A stretch of DNA of 45,153 nucleotides from Bacteroidales bacterium (lineage in GTDB: Bacteria; Bacteroidota; Bacteroidia; Bacteroidales; 4484-276), in assembly GCA_014860585.1 (NCBI GenBank), contig JACZJL010000130.1:1-45153 (forward strand). Reading direction: 5' to 3'. This document shows positions 25,168 to 33,397 of the stretch, piece by piece. The number at the start of each line of letters is the position of its first letter. Positions within the stretch are counted from its first letter, which is position 1. The notes under the pieces were generated by a model. It had not been told where the DNA came from, ran no database searches, and worked only from the letters and a program-made list of their open reading frames with translations. The position numbers and the translations under genes were made by a program.

Positions 25168-26478
25168 ATGATAGAATTACTCAAAGAATTGATCCTCGAT
25201 GCCCAGAAAGGTTCAATTGAAGTGGGATTTACAAGGAATCTTAAAGTTTGGCCTGTTACAAAAAAGGCCACTGTGATAGTTGGTGTAAGAAGGTGTGGAA
25301 AATCAACCTACCTCAGCCAGATTGTAAATCACTTGCTTAATGATGGAGTAAAAAAAGAAAATATATTGTTCATCAACTTCTTTGATGACCGACTTGCTCC
25401 CTTGAAAACATCGGGGCTTGATAAAGTAACTGAAGCCTATTTTTTACTTTACCCTGAAAAAAAGGGAAATGAAAAGATTTACTGTTTTTTCGATGAGATA
25501 CAAATAGCAGCAGAGTGGGAATCATTCATTGACCGACTTTTACGCACCGAAAATTGTGAGATATATTTATCGGGTTCTTCGGCCAGGCTGCTTTCGAAAG
25601 AGATTGGGACACAAATGCGTGGCAGAGCGATATCCTGGGAAATGTTTCCTTTTTCATTTGGAGAATACCTGCAATCACAGGGTTTCAGCTACACGCTGCC
25701 CGTTAACACCGCTGAGAGAATTCAAATTCAAAAATCGTTTGAAGATTACTTTAACAGAGGCGGATTTCCTGAAACGATGGGTCTTGAGGATTTTTTAAGA
25801 GTGAAAATTCACCAGGAATATTTCGGCTCGATTCTTTTTCGCGATCTGATTGAGCGTTATGACGTTTCACATCCGAAAGCACTGACCGACCTTGCGCGCA
25901 AACTTCTGGATAACATAGCCTCTCTTTACACCCTAAACAATCTGACCAACTCTTTGCAATCGCTTGGCCATAAAGCACCAAAGAACACCATAGCTCAGTT
26001 CCTTGAGTGGTTCGAAGATGCCTATTTCTTGTTCACGGTTCGGATGTACAGCACCTCATTCAATAAGTCGAATGTAAACCCAAAAAAAATCTATTGCATT
26101 GATCATGCTTTTGTCCGATCGCTCACCTCCGGTATTTTGGTTAATAGTGGCCATTACCTGGAAAATGTCGTTTTCATGGCTTTGCGCAGGGTTTATCCTG
26201 AAATCTTTTATTACAAAACAGAGGCGGGACAGGAGATTGACTTTCTTATTCTGGATACAAAGCGACAATTTAACCTGGTACAGGTCGCATTTTCATTGGA
26301 ACAACCTACCACACGCCAGCGTGAATTGATCGGCCTGCAAAATGCAATGAAAGAACTCCAGGTTGAAAATTCAACCATTGTAACCTGGTCGGAATCAGAG
26401 ACAATTCAAGCTGAAGATAGTAAAATCGAAATCATTCCTGCCTGGAGATTTTTATTGCAATTGGAACAAACCAATTGA
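25168..26478 (+). CDS. AAA family ATPase with DUF4143 domain
   Basis: A 436-residue cytoplasmic protein. The N-terminal AAA_14 domain has a Walker A VGVRRCGKSTYL (about 38-49), a Walker B-type YCFFDEIQIAAEWESFIDRLL (about 105-125) and a sensor segment YLSGSSARLLSKEIGTQMRGRA. The C-terminal DUF4143 part (about 200-385) resembles a restriction-endonuclease-like fold, with TEAGQEIDFLIL as the likely D/ExK-type core. Such genes are abundant and scattered in anaerobic bacteria; their function is unknown. The gene is more AT-rich upstream than its neighbours and separates hydF from the rest of the hyd genes, consistent with independent acquisition. It is preceded by three palindromic repeats. Confidence 0.88.
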   Translation: MIELLKELILDAQKGSIEVGFTRNLKVWPVTKKATVIVGVRRCGKSTYLSQIVNHLLNDGVKKENILFINFFDDRLAPLKTSGLDKVTEAYFLLYPEKKGNEKIYCFFDEIQIAAEWESFIDRLLRTENCEIYLSGSSARLLSKEIGTQMRGRAISWEMFPFSFGEYLQSQGFSYTLPVNTAERIQIQKSFEDYFNRGGFPETMGLEDFLRVKIHQEYFGSILFRDLIERYDVSHPKALTDLARKLLDNIASLYTLNNLTNSLQSLGHKAPKNTIAQFLEWFEDAYFLFTVRMYSTSFNKSNVNPKKIYCIDHAFVRSLTSGILVNSGHYLENVVFMALRRVYPEIFYYKTEAGQEIDFLILDTKRQFNLVQVAFSLEQPTTRQRELIGLQNAMKELQVENSTIVTWSESETIQAEDSKIEIIPAWRFLLQLEQTN

Positions 26479-26513
26479 ATTGATTGGTTGGTGTTCAATT
26501 ACAAATGGCAATA

Positions 26514-29500
26514 CTAATCATTTTTCTTCGCTTCTTTCTCAAGCTCAAGATTCTCCCTCAGCGTCTCCAGCCTGTAGCCGGAGTTTTCGGAGAGCGTCCG
26601 CGTTGAATTCCAGAAGTCAATGGTTTGTTTCAGGATGTCAGGAAGCTGGCATTCGGCGATGTGTTTTTCGGCGAAATAGTTCAGTACGGTAAGGGTAAAC
26701 ATCCAGTCGGAAAGTTCCTCGTACTGCTCTTTGCTGAAATAGGTCACCTCCTTGTAAATGTTTACTCCGATAAGGTTTTGCACAAATTCGTCATCCACCA
26801 TTTTAACAGCCAGGTTTACTTTTTGGGTAAGTATCAGTTTGATATCTGATTCAGATTGATGAATTGCAGGCTGGCTAAAATCGAAAAGTTCATGGCCGTA
26901 AGTAACAAGAATGTTGATCAGGTTGATGTTGCGGTCGATTTCGGACTGGCCTGCGCCAGTCATTTTAAAGAGATTTTGCAATGGCCACTCAAGTTTGAGC
27001 TGAGCAATAAATCCATCTTTGTCGTCAGGATCAGGCGAAAGGTTTCTCAGGTTCTTCAGTACAAAATAGGCGAACAGGAGTATTAAACTTTCACGGTAGC
27101 TTTTGGTGTTGTGAATGGTTAAGATTTTGGTCAATGGTTGTAAGCCTGGCGATGCGAGTTGCTTTGCCAGCATCTGGTTGTTCTTGTAAAAATACCGGAA
27201 AGCACTTTCGATGGATTTCAAATCGCATATCAACGCAGAAGTGGCTGCCTGGTGCTGGTCAGCCAGTTTATATTCTTCCGCAATCCGGCTGATCAGCATC
27301 CCGAAACCTTGCTTTACACCATCAATATTAATCAGCCAGTTGTCCTCAATCCGGTCTTTTGAGATGAAGTCGGAGAGTTCGTTAATCAATTGATCTGAAA
27401 ACAACGCTTCGAAGGTCTGATGAACCGGTTGAAGCCGTATCTCTTTCATGGCCCGCCAGATATCAGAAACTCCTGCACCATTCAGCTGTTGATGCAATCT
27501 GCGGTAATCGCCCCTGGCATCATGCACCTCCCTGAAGTTCCAGAACACACGGTACTCGAATCCGTTGAGATTCCACTGGAAACCATGATCATGAATTTCA
27601 TGCGCACTGCGCAAATATTCCAGCCCTGAGATGTGCTCACGGAAAATGTAGAAAATTCCCTCTTCAACATTTACACCGAAAACATCCGAAATAGTGACAA
27701 CCTCTGTTCCCTTGCCATCGCCGCCTTGAATGAGCTTTGGCGCTGAACTTTTTATTCCTCCAAAAGCCTGGTCGTATTTGTTGTTGAACAGCACCAGTGT
27801 GCGATCGTTCATGTAGCGGTTGGTGTAGGCAAAGACGTTTTCGTTTACATTTCCCGAACCATCGGAGTAATCGAAAATATTGAAATTCAGCACTTCGCTA
27901 AAGAGGTAGCGTTTGCGGGTAAGGGGAAAGATTTCGCGTTCGTGTTTTTCGACCAGCCAAGTTTGCGGAGTTTCGTTGTAATAAGCGCGTTGATATTCCA
28001 TGCCATATTTTTCCGAAAAACCCTCTGTTTGTCCGTGCGAAAACATGGGCAAACCGGGGAGGGTGTTCATCAGCACACACACGCCAAAATATTTATCGCC
28101 GGTGCCAAACTGCCTGACGGCGGTCTCTTCGTCGGGGTTGCTCATAAAGTTGACATAGCGTTTGAGAATTTCCGGTTCAAACTCAAGGGTGTTGGTGATC
28201 AGGTCGCGGTATTTTTCATTTTCCTCATTTTTGAGCATATGCATAAACGCCGAATTGTAAACGCGGTGCATTCCGAGCGTGCGCACAAAATAGCCTTCCA
28301 TAAACCAGAAAGCCTCGGCCAGGAGCAGCGTTTCGGGCATGGATTCGTTCATCCGGTCAACCACTTCGCGCCAGAACTCAACGGGGAAATGTTCGTCAAA
28401 TTCCTCTTTGGTCATGGCATAATCGGCACGCGAGGGGATGTCGCCTCCGGATCCCGGACGCGGGTACCATAGCCTCGAAAAATGTTTTTTGGCCAACGTC
28501 ATCGCCGCATCAAAACGGATGATGGAAAACCTGCGCGCCACATCGAAGATTTTTTGGATCACCGCTTCACGCACTGCTTGTTTGAGCATGTCCAACTGTG
28601 CGGTGTCGTTCCAGGGCATTGAGGTGCCATCGTTTCCGTGGTAAATGTAACGGGTCTGGCCGTTTTTTTTGTCAATCCACTGAAAAACAACGGCAGCATC
28701 GGTTTTTGAGTAATAGCCATCTTCGATCCTGATTTCCAAATCGGGATTTTGGGAAAGATTTTCTCCGGTAAACCGGTAACCTGGGAATGGCGGAACGTCG
28801 GTTTGAATAAAATATTCAGGATGTTCAATGGTCCATTTTGAAAAAAGCCCGGTGTGGTTGGGAACCATGTCGCTGGCCAGCCGGATTCCGCGCGCTTTGG
28901 CACGTTGGTTCAGGCTCTGGTAAGCCGCCTCGCCGCCCAGGTCGTGGGCAATTTCGTAATCAAAAAGTGAGTAAGCCGACGAAACAGCGTCAATATTTCC
29001 CATGATGTGCTTGATTCGCCGGGACGCTTCGCTGCGTTCCCAAATCCCGATCAGCCACAATCCGGTAAAATTCCATTTTGCCAGTTGATCCAGTTCCTCA
29101 TCGGGAATTTGGTCAAGCTGGCGGATTTCGCGGTCATATTTTTTGGATAACTGATCGAGCCAGACGTAGGTATTTTTGGCCAGCAACACCACACGTGGCA
29201 TCCAGTGAACATCGTCGGTAAACTGCTCCGGCTCTTCGTAGTCGGCAGCAGCATCTTTGATAAACTGGTAACCCGATTTACCGATCGTGAATCCGTCTCC
29301 GGCGCCGCCAAATCCTTTGTAAACAGGGGCGACTGCAGGAGGAGGACCGCCTGGACTTCCAAACGTCACATCTTCCTTAAACAGGTCTTTGCCTTTGAGC
29401 AATTGAATCACCAGGTTTTCGGGTAACATGGATTTCCAGCGCTCAAGGATAAAATCCAACTGTGCACTCAGGTCATTGGGATTTTTAAGTATTGGAGTTT

Positions 29501-30104
29501 TAAGCAATGTAAAAATGTCCTGCTGATCAGGTCCAAATGGCGGCTCATTGATAAAAAATGATTCCAGTTTTTCAGAAAATAGATGGAAAGTATCCACATC
29601 AGAAAGATAGTTCTCGTCGAAAAGCTCTTTCAATTTTTTATTACCGGGATTAAAATTGGCAAACCACAGCATCATCATTTCTTCGATGGTGATCAGCTGG
29701 TTGGAGCGGCCGTTTGTGGTTTCCTTCAAATAATCTTCAGCAGAAATTTTTCTCTGGAAAACCGCAGTCGGTGGAAAATTTCCAACAAATTCGGCCAATA
29801 GTCCAAACCATTTTGGTTTCTCCAATTCCTTTTCGAGAAATCTTTGCGCTTTGGCAAATACCTCCGGATTTAGTTGCTCCTCGTAATTTCTGAGTACGAT
29901 GTGGTAAATCTCTTCAATCAGCCCGGCGGCATTGACCTCGCCGGGATAAACATGCAGCTCCGGCTTTCGCAACTGGTTGATTTTATGAACAAACAGCCTG
30001 ACAGCATGAAAATTGGCAAAGATTACATTGCCATTGGTAGAGAAAAACGACACATCCAATTGGTATTTTTTGCGGATGTCTTTATAAATGTGGAATTCAA
30101 ACAT
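26514..30104 (-). CDS. Large cytoplasmic GH13 (alpha-amylase family) protein with N- and C-terminal extensions
   Basis: A 1196-residue protein without signal peptide. Residues about 1-310 are a mainly helical extension of unknown family, with a GSPGGPPPAVAP linker near 249-260. The TIM barrel starts near 312 and shows the GH13 regions: I, DMVPNHTG (412-419); II, IRFDAAMTL with nucleophile D532; III, LLAEAFW with acid/base E597; IV, FMSNPDEE with D658. Region IV has Pro where most amylases have His (NHD). Residues about 880-1196 are a second helical extension. Hydrolase or transferase action on alpha-glucans (glycogen-like) is likely; the exact specificity is open. It is convergent with the AAA gene and lies 10 bases after the oxidoreductase gene, probably co-transcribed. 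Confidence 0.85.
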   Translation of the reverse strand: MFEFHIYKDIRKKYQLDVSFFSTNGNVIFANFHAVRLFVHKINQLRKPELHVYPGEVNAAGLIEEIYHIVLRNYEEQLNPEVFAKAQRFLEKELEKPKWFGLLAEFVGNFPPTAVFQRKISAEDYLKETTNGRSNQLITIEEMMMLWFANFNPGNKKLKELFDENYLSDVDTFHLFSEKLESFFINEPPFGPDQQDIFTLLKTPILKNPNDLSAQLDFILERWKSMLPENLVIQLLKGKDLFKEDVTFGSPGGPPPAVAPVYKGFGGAGDGFTIGKSGYQFIKDAAADYEEPEQFTDDVHWMPRVVLLAKNTYVWLDQLSKKYDREIRQLDQIPDEELDQLAKWNFTGLWLIGIWERSEASRRIKHIMGNIDAVSSAYSLFDYEIAHDLGGEAAYQSLNQRAKARGIRLASDMVPNHTGLFSKWTIEHPEYFIQTDVPPFPGYRFTGENLSQNPDLEIRIEDGYYSKTDAAVVFQWIDKKNGQTRYIYHGNDGTSMPWNDTAQLDMLKQAVREAVIQKIFDVARRFSIIRFDAAMTLAKKHFSRLWYPRPGSGGDIPSRADYAMTKEEFDEHFPVEFWREVVDRMNESMPETLLLAEAFWFMEGYFVRTLGMHRVYNSAFMHMLKNEENEKYRDLITNTLEFEPEILKRYVNFMSNPDEETAVRQFGTGDKYFGVCVLMNTLPGLPMFSHGQTEGFSEKYGMEYQRAYYNETPQTWLVEKHEREIFPLTRKRYLFSEVLNFNIFDYSDGSGNVNENVFAYTNRYMNDRTLVLFNNKYDQAFGGIKSSAPKLIQGGDGKGTEVVTISDVFGVNVEEGIFYIFREHISGLEYLRSAHEIHDHGFQWNLNGFEYRVFWNFREVHDARGDYRRLHQQLNGAGVSDIWRAMKEIRLQPVHQTFEALFSDQLINELSDFISKDRIEDNWLINIDGVKQGFGMLISRIAEEYKLADQHQAATSALICDLKSIESAFRYFYKNNQMLAKQLASPGLQPLTKILTIHNTKSYRESLILLFAYFVLKNLRNLSPDPDDKDGFIAQLKLEWPLQNLFKMTGAGQSEIDRNINLINILVTYGHELFDFSQPAIHQSESDIKLILTQKVNLAVKMVDDEFVQNLIGVNIYKEVTYFSKEQYEELSDWMFTLTVLNYFAEKHIAECQLPDILKQTIDFWNSTRTLSENSGYRLETLRENLELEKEAKKND

Positions 30105-30114
30105 TTTCTATGGT

Positions 30115-31119
30115 TTACTTGTGATTATGTTTAAGAACAACCCTTCCGGTGATTTTTCCCTGAAGCATTAATTCGATTTTTTCGTTTAGGCCCTCCAGGT
30201 TAACCTCCTGAAATAATTCTGTTAAAAAAGCCGGCTTCCAGTCAGTGGATAAAAGACTCCAGATCTTTTCGCGGTTTGGCATCAGATAGTTTTGGGAGTC
30301 AATGCCAACAAGCGACACGCCTCTGAGGATGAACGGGTAGACGTTGATGTTCAAATCTGGCGAGGCTACATTGCCACAGCAAGCTATCACCCCGTTCAGA
30401 TTAGTTGATTTAATGGCATTGGCAAGAATGTCGCCGCCGACGGTGTCCACCACCGCACTCCAGCGGGGTTTGAGCATCGGGCGCTCTTTGCCTGTAGTTA
30501 ATTCTTCCCTTGAAATCAATTGGGTCGTGCCAAGTTTTTTTAAAATTTCTCCGGCTTCCGGCTTGCCCGTTCCAGCTGCAACCTGGTAACCCAGTCTTGC
30601 CAGAATGGCCACAGCCATGCTCCCAACCCCGCCGGAAGCGCCGGTTACCAGCACTTCTCCCTGATTGGGCATCACCTTTGTCAAAATTTGATCAACAGCC
30701 ATTCCTGCAGTCAAACCGGCGGTGCCAAACATCATGCTCTCCTTCAGGGTAATTCCTGCAGGTAATTTCAATGCCCAATCAGCAGGCACACGGATATATT
30801 CCCCAAAACCGCCGCTGGTGTTCATGCCGAGGTCGTAGCTCGTTACGATTACCTCATCACCCGGTTTGAACTTTTCCGATGCCGAATGTTCAACAACTCC
30901 TGAGGCATCAATGCCCGGGGTGTGGGGGTAATTTCGCGTAACTCCTTTATTTCCGGAGGCCGACAACGCGTCTTTGTAATTTAACGAAGAGTAATGAACC
31001 CTGATCAGTAGGTCGCCGGCAGGAAGTTCATCGGTTGATTTTACCTTTATTTTTCTGGTAAAATGATTGGTTTCATTCTCTTCGACCACCAGTGCGTTGT
31101 ATGTTTTGTTTTCCATCAT
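30115..31119 (-). CDS. YhdH/AcuI-type zinc-free medium-chain oxidoreductase
   Basis: A 334-residue NAD(P)H-dependent quinone oxidoreductase/acryloyl-CoA reductase-like protein. The N-terminal GroES-like domain includes LLIRVHYSSLNYKDALSASG and PHTPGIDASGVV, as in AcuI/YhdH. The Rossmann domain carries VLVTGASGGVGSMAVAIL (about 157-174), and the later QNYLMPNREKIWSLL segment is typical. No zinc ligands are seen. Members reduce acryloyl-CoA or other activated double bonds with NADPH; the substrate here is not determined. A Met one codon in is an alternative start. It precedes the GH13 gene by 10 bases. Confidence 0.9.
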   Translation of the reverse strand: MMENKTYNALVVEENETNHFTRKIKVKSTDELPAGDLLIRVHYSSLNYKDALSASGNKGVTRNYPHTPGIDASGVVEHSASEKFKPGDEVIVTSYDLGMNTSGGFGEYIRVPADWALKLPAGITLKESMMFGTAGLTAGMAVDQILTKVMPNQGEVLVTGASGGVGSMAVAILARLGYQVAAGTGKPEAGEILKKLGTTQLISREELTTGKERPMLKPRWSAVVDTVGGDILANAIKSTNLNGVIACCGNVASPDLNINVYPFILRGVSLVGIDSQNYLMPNREKIWSLLSTDWKPAFLTELFQEVNLEGLNEKIELMLQGKITGRVVLKHNHK

Positions 31120-31182
31120 GTTATTTTTATCGGATGAATCGGGTTAATGTCGAATTGAACCGGTGTGTTAGATCAACATATT

Positions 31183-31251
31183 CGACCCCTCCGGGGTCGT
31201 GTGTTTTTTGCAACATTGCAAGGCTATAAACATTTGACTCCTTCGGAGTCG
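31183..31251. repeat. Pair of stem-loop repeats (CGACCCC-TCC-GGGGTCG and GACTCC-TTC-GGAGTC)
   Basis: Two perfect short hairpins lie at 31183-31199 and 31236-31250 in the 200-base gap after the second TM1266-like gene. Each is preceded by a similar AACATAT/AACATTT segment and followed by GT-rich DNA, so they look like two diverged units of one repeat about 53 bases apart. They could serve as a transcription terminator stem, but T tracts are weak. Similar TCCTTCGGAGTCG repeats are frequent in environmental Bacteroidota (from memory). Confidence 0.6.
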
Positions 31252-31323
31252 TAGGTTTGGTTTGTATTTCAAAAGGTAAGAAGACCACAACCGGAAAAAC
31301 CCAAATTTGAATTTGACTTTTAT

Positions 31324-31572
31324 TCATTTGAAAATCATGCGCTGCAATTCAACCCCTTCCAATTTTCCCAGCGCTTTTTCAAAATTTGCTATCTCCGATT
31401 CATCGCCGAAAAGTTCGAGTAGAATTATCCCTTTTGTTCCACAATCCTGGTTCAGGCCGATTCTGGTTCTGATCACATTGCCATATTTTGTGAGCACATT
31501 TTGAAGGGCAATCTTATCATGCAGCGGCTCACCGACATACAAACCCACTATCCTGATTTCTTTTTTTTCCAT
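31324..31572 (-). CDS. TM1266-like hydrogenase-associated regulator, copy B
   Basis: An 82-residue protein of the 'iron-only hydrogenase system regulator' type (ferredoxin-like ACT/NikR-C fold). It shows RIVGLYVGEPL, LQNVLTKYGNVIRTRIGL, GIILLELFGD and LEGVELQRMIF. It aligns with the upstream copy over its whole length but lacks about four residues in the middle loop. The ATG at 31572 lies 5 bases after the upstream stop; a TTG overlapping that stop is an alternative. The role is assigned only by family and by its position after hydG. Confidence 0.82.
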   Translation of the reverse strand: MEKKEIRIVGLYVGEPLHDKIALQNVLTKYGNVIRTRIGLNQDCGTKGIILLELFGDESEIANFEKALGKLEGVELQRMIFK

Positions 31573-31577
31573 CGTTA

Positions 31578-31835
31578 TCAATATTCAAACAACATAATTT
31601 TTACTTCCAATCCACCAATGGACATTAGTTCGTTTTCGAAAATCTCCCACCCTGAAGGATTGCCACTGAGCGTAATCAGGATGATCCCCACACGGCTGCA
31701 CACTTCTTCCGAAAGCTCGTGAAAGCCAAGCCTCGACTGGATAATATCGTTGTGCTTCGAGAGCAATGCCTGCAACCGGCCGGCTTCTTTTATCCGGTCC
31801 CTGATTAAAATCCCGATGATTTTTGTTTGTTTCAT
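31578..31835 (-). CDS. TM1266-like hydrogenase-associated regulator, copy A
   Basis: An 85-residue small protein with the pattern KIIGILIRDR, LQALLSKHNDIIQSRLGF, VGIILITLSG and IGGLEVKIMLF. This fits the TM1266 family found in [FeFe]-hydrogenase maturation loci. It starts 11 bases after the hydG stop and is followed at once by a paralogue. Predicted ACT-like domain proteins of this size may bind a small ligand and act on transcription, but the function has not been proven. Confidence 0.84.
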   Translation of the reverse strand: MKQTKIIGILIRDRIKEAGRLQALLSKHNDIIQSRLGFHELSEEVCSRVGIILITLSGNPSGWEIFENELMSIGGLEVKIMLFEY

Positions 31836-31846
31836 TCCAGTTCAAT

Positions 31847-33274
31847 TTAAAAATACAAATCCCGTTCGCCTTGTTTTATCCGTTCGATTCTCCTTTTTAC
31901 CTCTTCAATCTGCTGCTCGCTGTTGATCTCATTCAGGTTTTTCTCAATGACTTTCCATCCTTTCTCCCTGATTTCCGGTTTGGCATAATCCACGAGGTAT
32001 TCTGCCAAAGTGAGGATAGCGTTGGGGGTACAAAACCGTTTGATAAATCCGGGCACCGAAAATTCCATGAAATGTTCCCCTGTTCGACCAAGGCGGTAAC
32101 ATGCCGTACAGAACGAAGGCAGGTAGCCTTTATCCAGCAACTCTTCAATCACTTCGCCCAGTGAGCGTGGATCGTTCACCTTGAATTGCTCCTTATTAAG
32201 ATTTTGTTCCTCGTTCAATGTGCTGGAGTAGCTCCCGATTTCGAGTTTGGTACCGCCGTCAATTTGTGAAACACCGTATTGCATCACTTCTGTGCGGACT
32301 TCGGGCGCTTCGCGGGCGGTGAGGATCATACCAGTATAAGGGACAGCCAACCGGAGAATAGCCACCAGCTTGACAAAATCCTCGTCGCTGACCGAATATT
32401 TTGGGTCGATGTCAAATTCGGAGGCGTCTTTGATTCTTGGGAAGGAGATGGTGTGCGGCCCGACGTTGTACACTGCCTCAAGATGGTTGGTGTGGCGCAC
32501 CAGCCCCATCACTTCAAAGCGCCAGTCGTACAGGCCAAACAGCGCCCCGATCCCCACATCATCAAGGCCGGCTTCCTGCGCACGGTCGAGTGAGGTGAGC
32601 CGGAAGTTGTAATCCCGTTTTGGCCCGCTCGGATGATACAGTTTGTAAGCCTCCGGGTGATAGGTTTCCTGAAAAACCTGATAAGTTCCAATACCGGAAT
32701 CTTTTACTGTCCTGAATCCTTCGATATCCATCGGCGCTGCGTTGATGTTTACACGCCGGATTTCACCGTTTCCCTTTTTCACGGCATAAACCAACTTTAC
32801 TGTATGAGCGATGTATTCGGCATCGTACATGGGGTGCTCGCCATAAACAAGGATCAGACGCTTCTGCCCGTTTTCCTCAAGCGCTTCCGTCTCGCGGATG
32901 ATCTCTTCGTCAGTGAGTTTCCGGCGAAGGGCAAACTTATTGGAAGCCTTGAAACCACAATATTTGCAGTTGTTCACACAATGATTTCCAATGTAAAGGG
33001 GTGCAAACAACACAATCCGGTTGCCATAAACCCGCTTTTTAAGTTCGCGGGCGCCATTTTTAATTTCTTCGATTAACTCAGGATCGTTGGCATTGATCAA
33101 CACCGCCGTTTCTTCAAGGCTGAGACGATGCTTTTCAAGCGACCTGGCAATGACTTCTCTCACTCGCTGCTTGTCTGGCTTCACTTTTTCCAAAATTCCC
33201 CAAATTTCATCCGGATCGATGAATGGCTCCATACGCCTGTCGGGGATACTGCACTTTTCAGGTTGAAATTTCAT
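31847..33274 (-). CDS. hydG: [FeFe]-hydrogenase H-cluster radical SAM maturase HydG
   Basis: A 475-residue radical SAM enzyme that splits tyrosine to give CO and cyanide ligands for the H-cluster iron, releasing p-cresol. The SAM cluster motif Cx3Cx2C is C99-VNN-C103-KY-C106. The C-terminal CX2CX22C motif for the auxiliary cluster is C389-TA-C392 ... C415, exactly as in HydG and unlike the shorter ThiH. The radical SAM barrel lies between. Length fits HydG (460-480). Two TM1266-like genes follow within 11 and 5 bases, suggesting one operon. No hydE gene is visible upstream; the next gene is divergent. Confidence 0.96.
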   Translation of the reverse strand: MKFQPEKCSIPDRRMEPFIDPDEIWGILEKVKPDKQRVREVIARSLEKHRLSLEETAVLINANDPELIEEIKNGARELKKRVYGNRIVLFAPLYIGNHCVNNCKYCGFKASNKFALRRKLTDEEIIRETEALEENGQKRLILVYGEHPMYDAEYIAHTVKLVYAVKKGNGEIRRVNINAAPMDIEGFRTVKDSGIGTYQVFQETYHPEAYKLYHPSGPKRDYNFRLTSLDRAQEAGLDDVGIGALFGLYDWRFEVMGLVRHTNHLEAVYNVGPHTISFPRIKDASEFDIDPKYSVSDEDFVKLVAILRLAVPYTGMILTAREAPEVRTEVMQYGVSQIDGGTKLEIGSYSSTLNEEQNLNKEQFKVNDPRSLGEVIEELLDKGYLPSFCTACYRLGRTGEHFMEFSVPGFIKRFCTPNAILTLAEYLVDYAKPEIREKGWKVIEKNLNEINSEQQIEEVKRRIERIKQGERDLYF

Positions 33275-33359
33275 TAACTTATCTTCTTTTCAAAACAATA
33301 ACAGGTTAATCAAACGGAATTTTGAGGAATTAATGATTTAACAGGCAAGTATATTTCAG

Positions 33360-33367
33360 TAATTTTG
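33360..33367 (+). promoter_or_regulatory. Candidate -7 box (TAATTTTG) of the SdiA-regulated-like gene
   Basis: The octamer fits TAnnTTTG and lies 30 bases before the ATG at 33398. This spacing is typical for Bacteroidota. No clear -33 TTG was found at about 20 bases upstream. Confidence 0.4.
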
Positions 33368-33397
33368 CCCGGTAACTATTTTACATCATTTAACCCG

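Noticed and set aside
27942-28472. A 176-codon plus-strand open frame
   Set aside because: It is antisense to the GH13 catalytic domain, which has intact motifs in the minus-strand frame.
31585-31845. An 86-codon minus-strand open frame overlapping TM1266-like copy A
   Set aside because: The shifted frame gives no family pattern, while copy A aligns fully with copy B.
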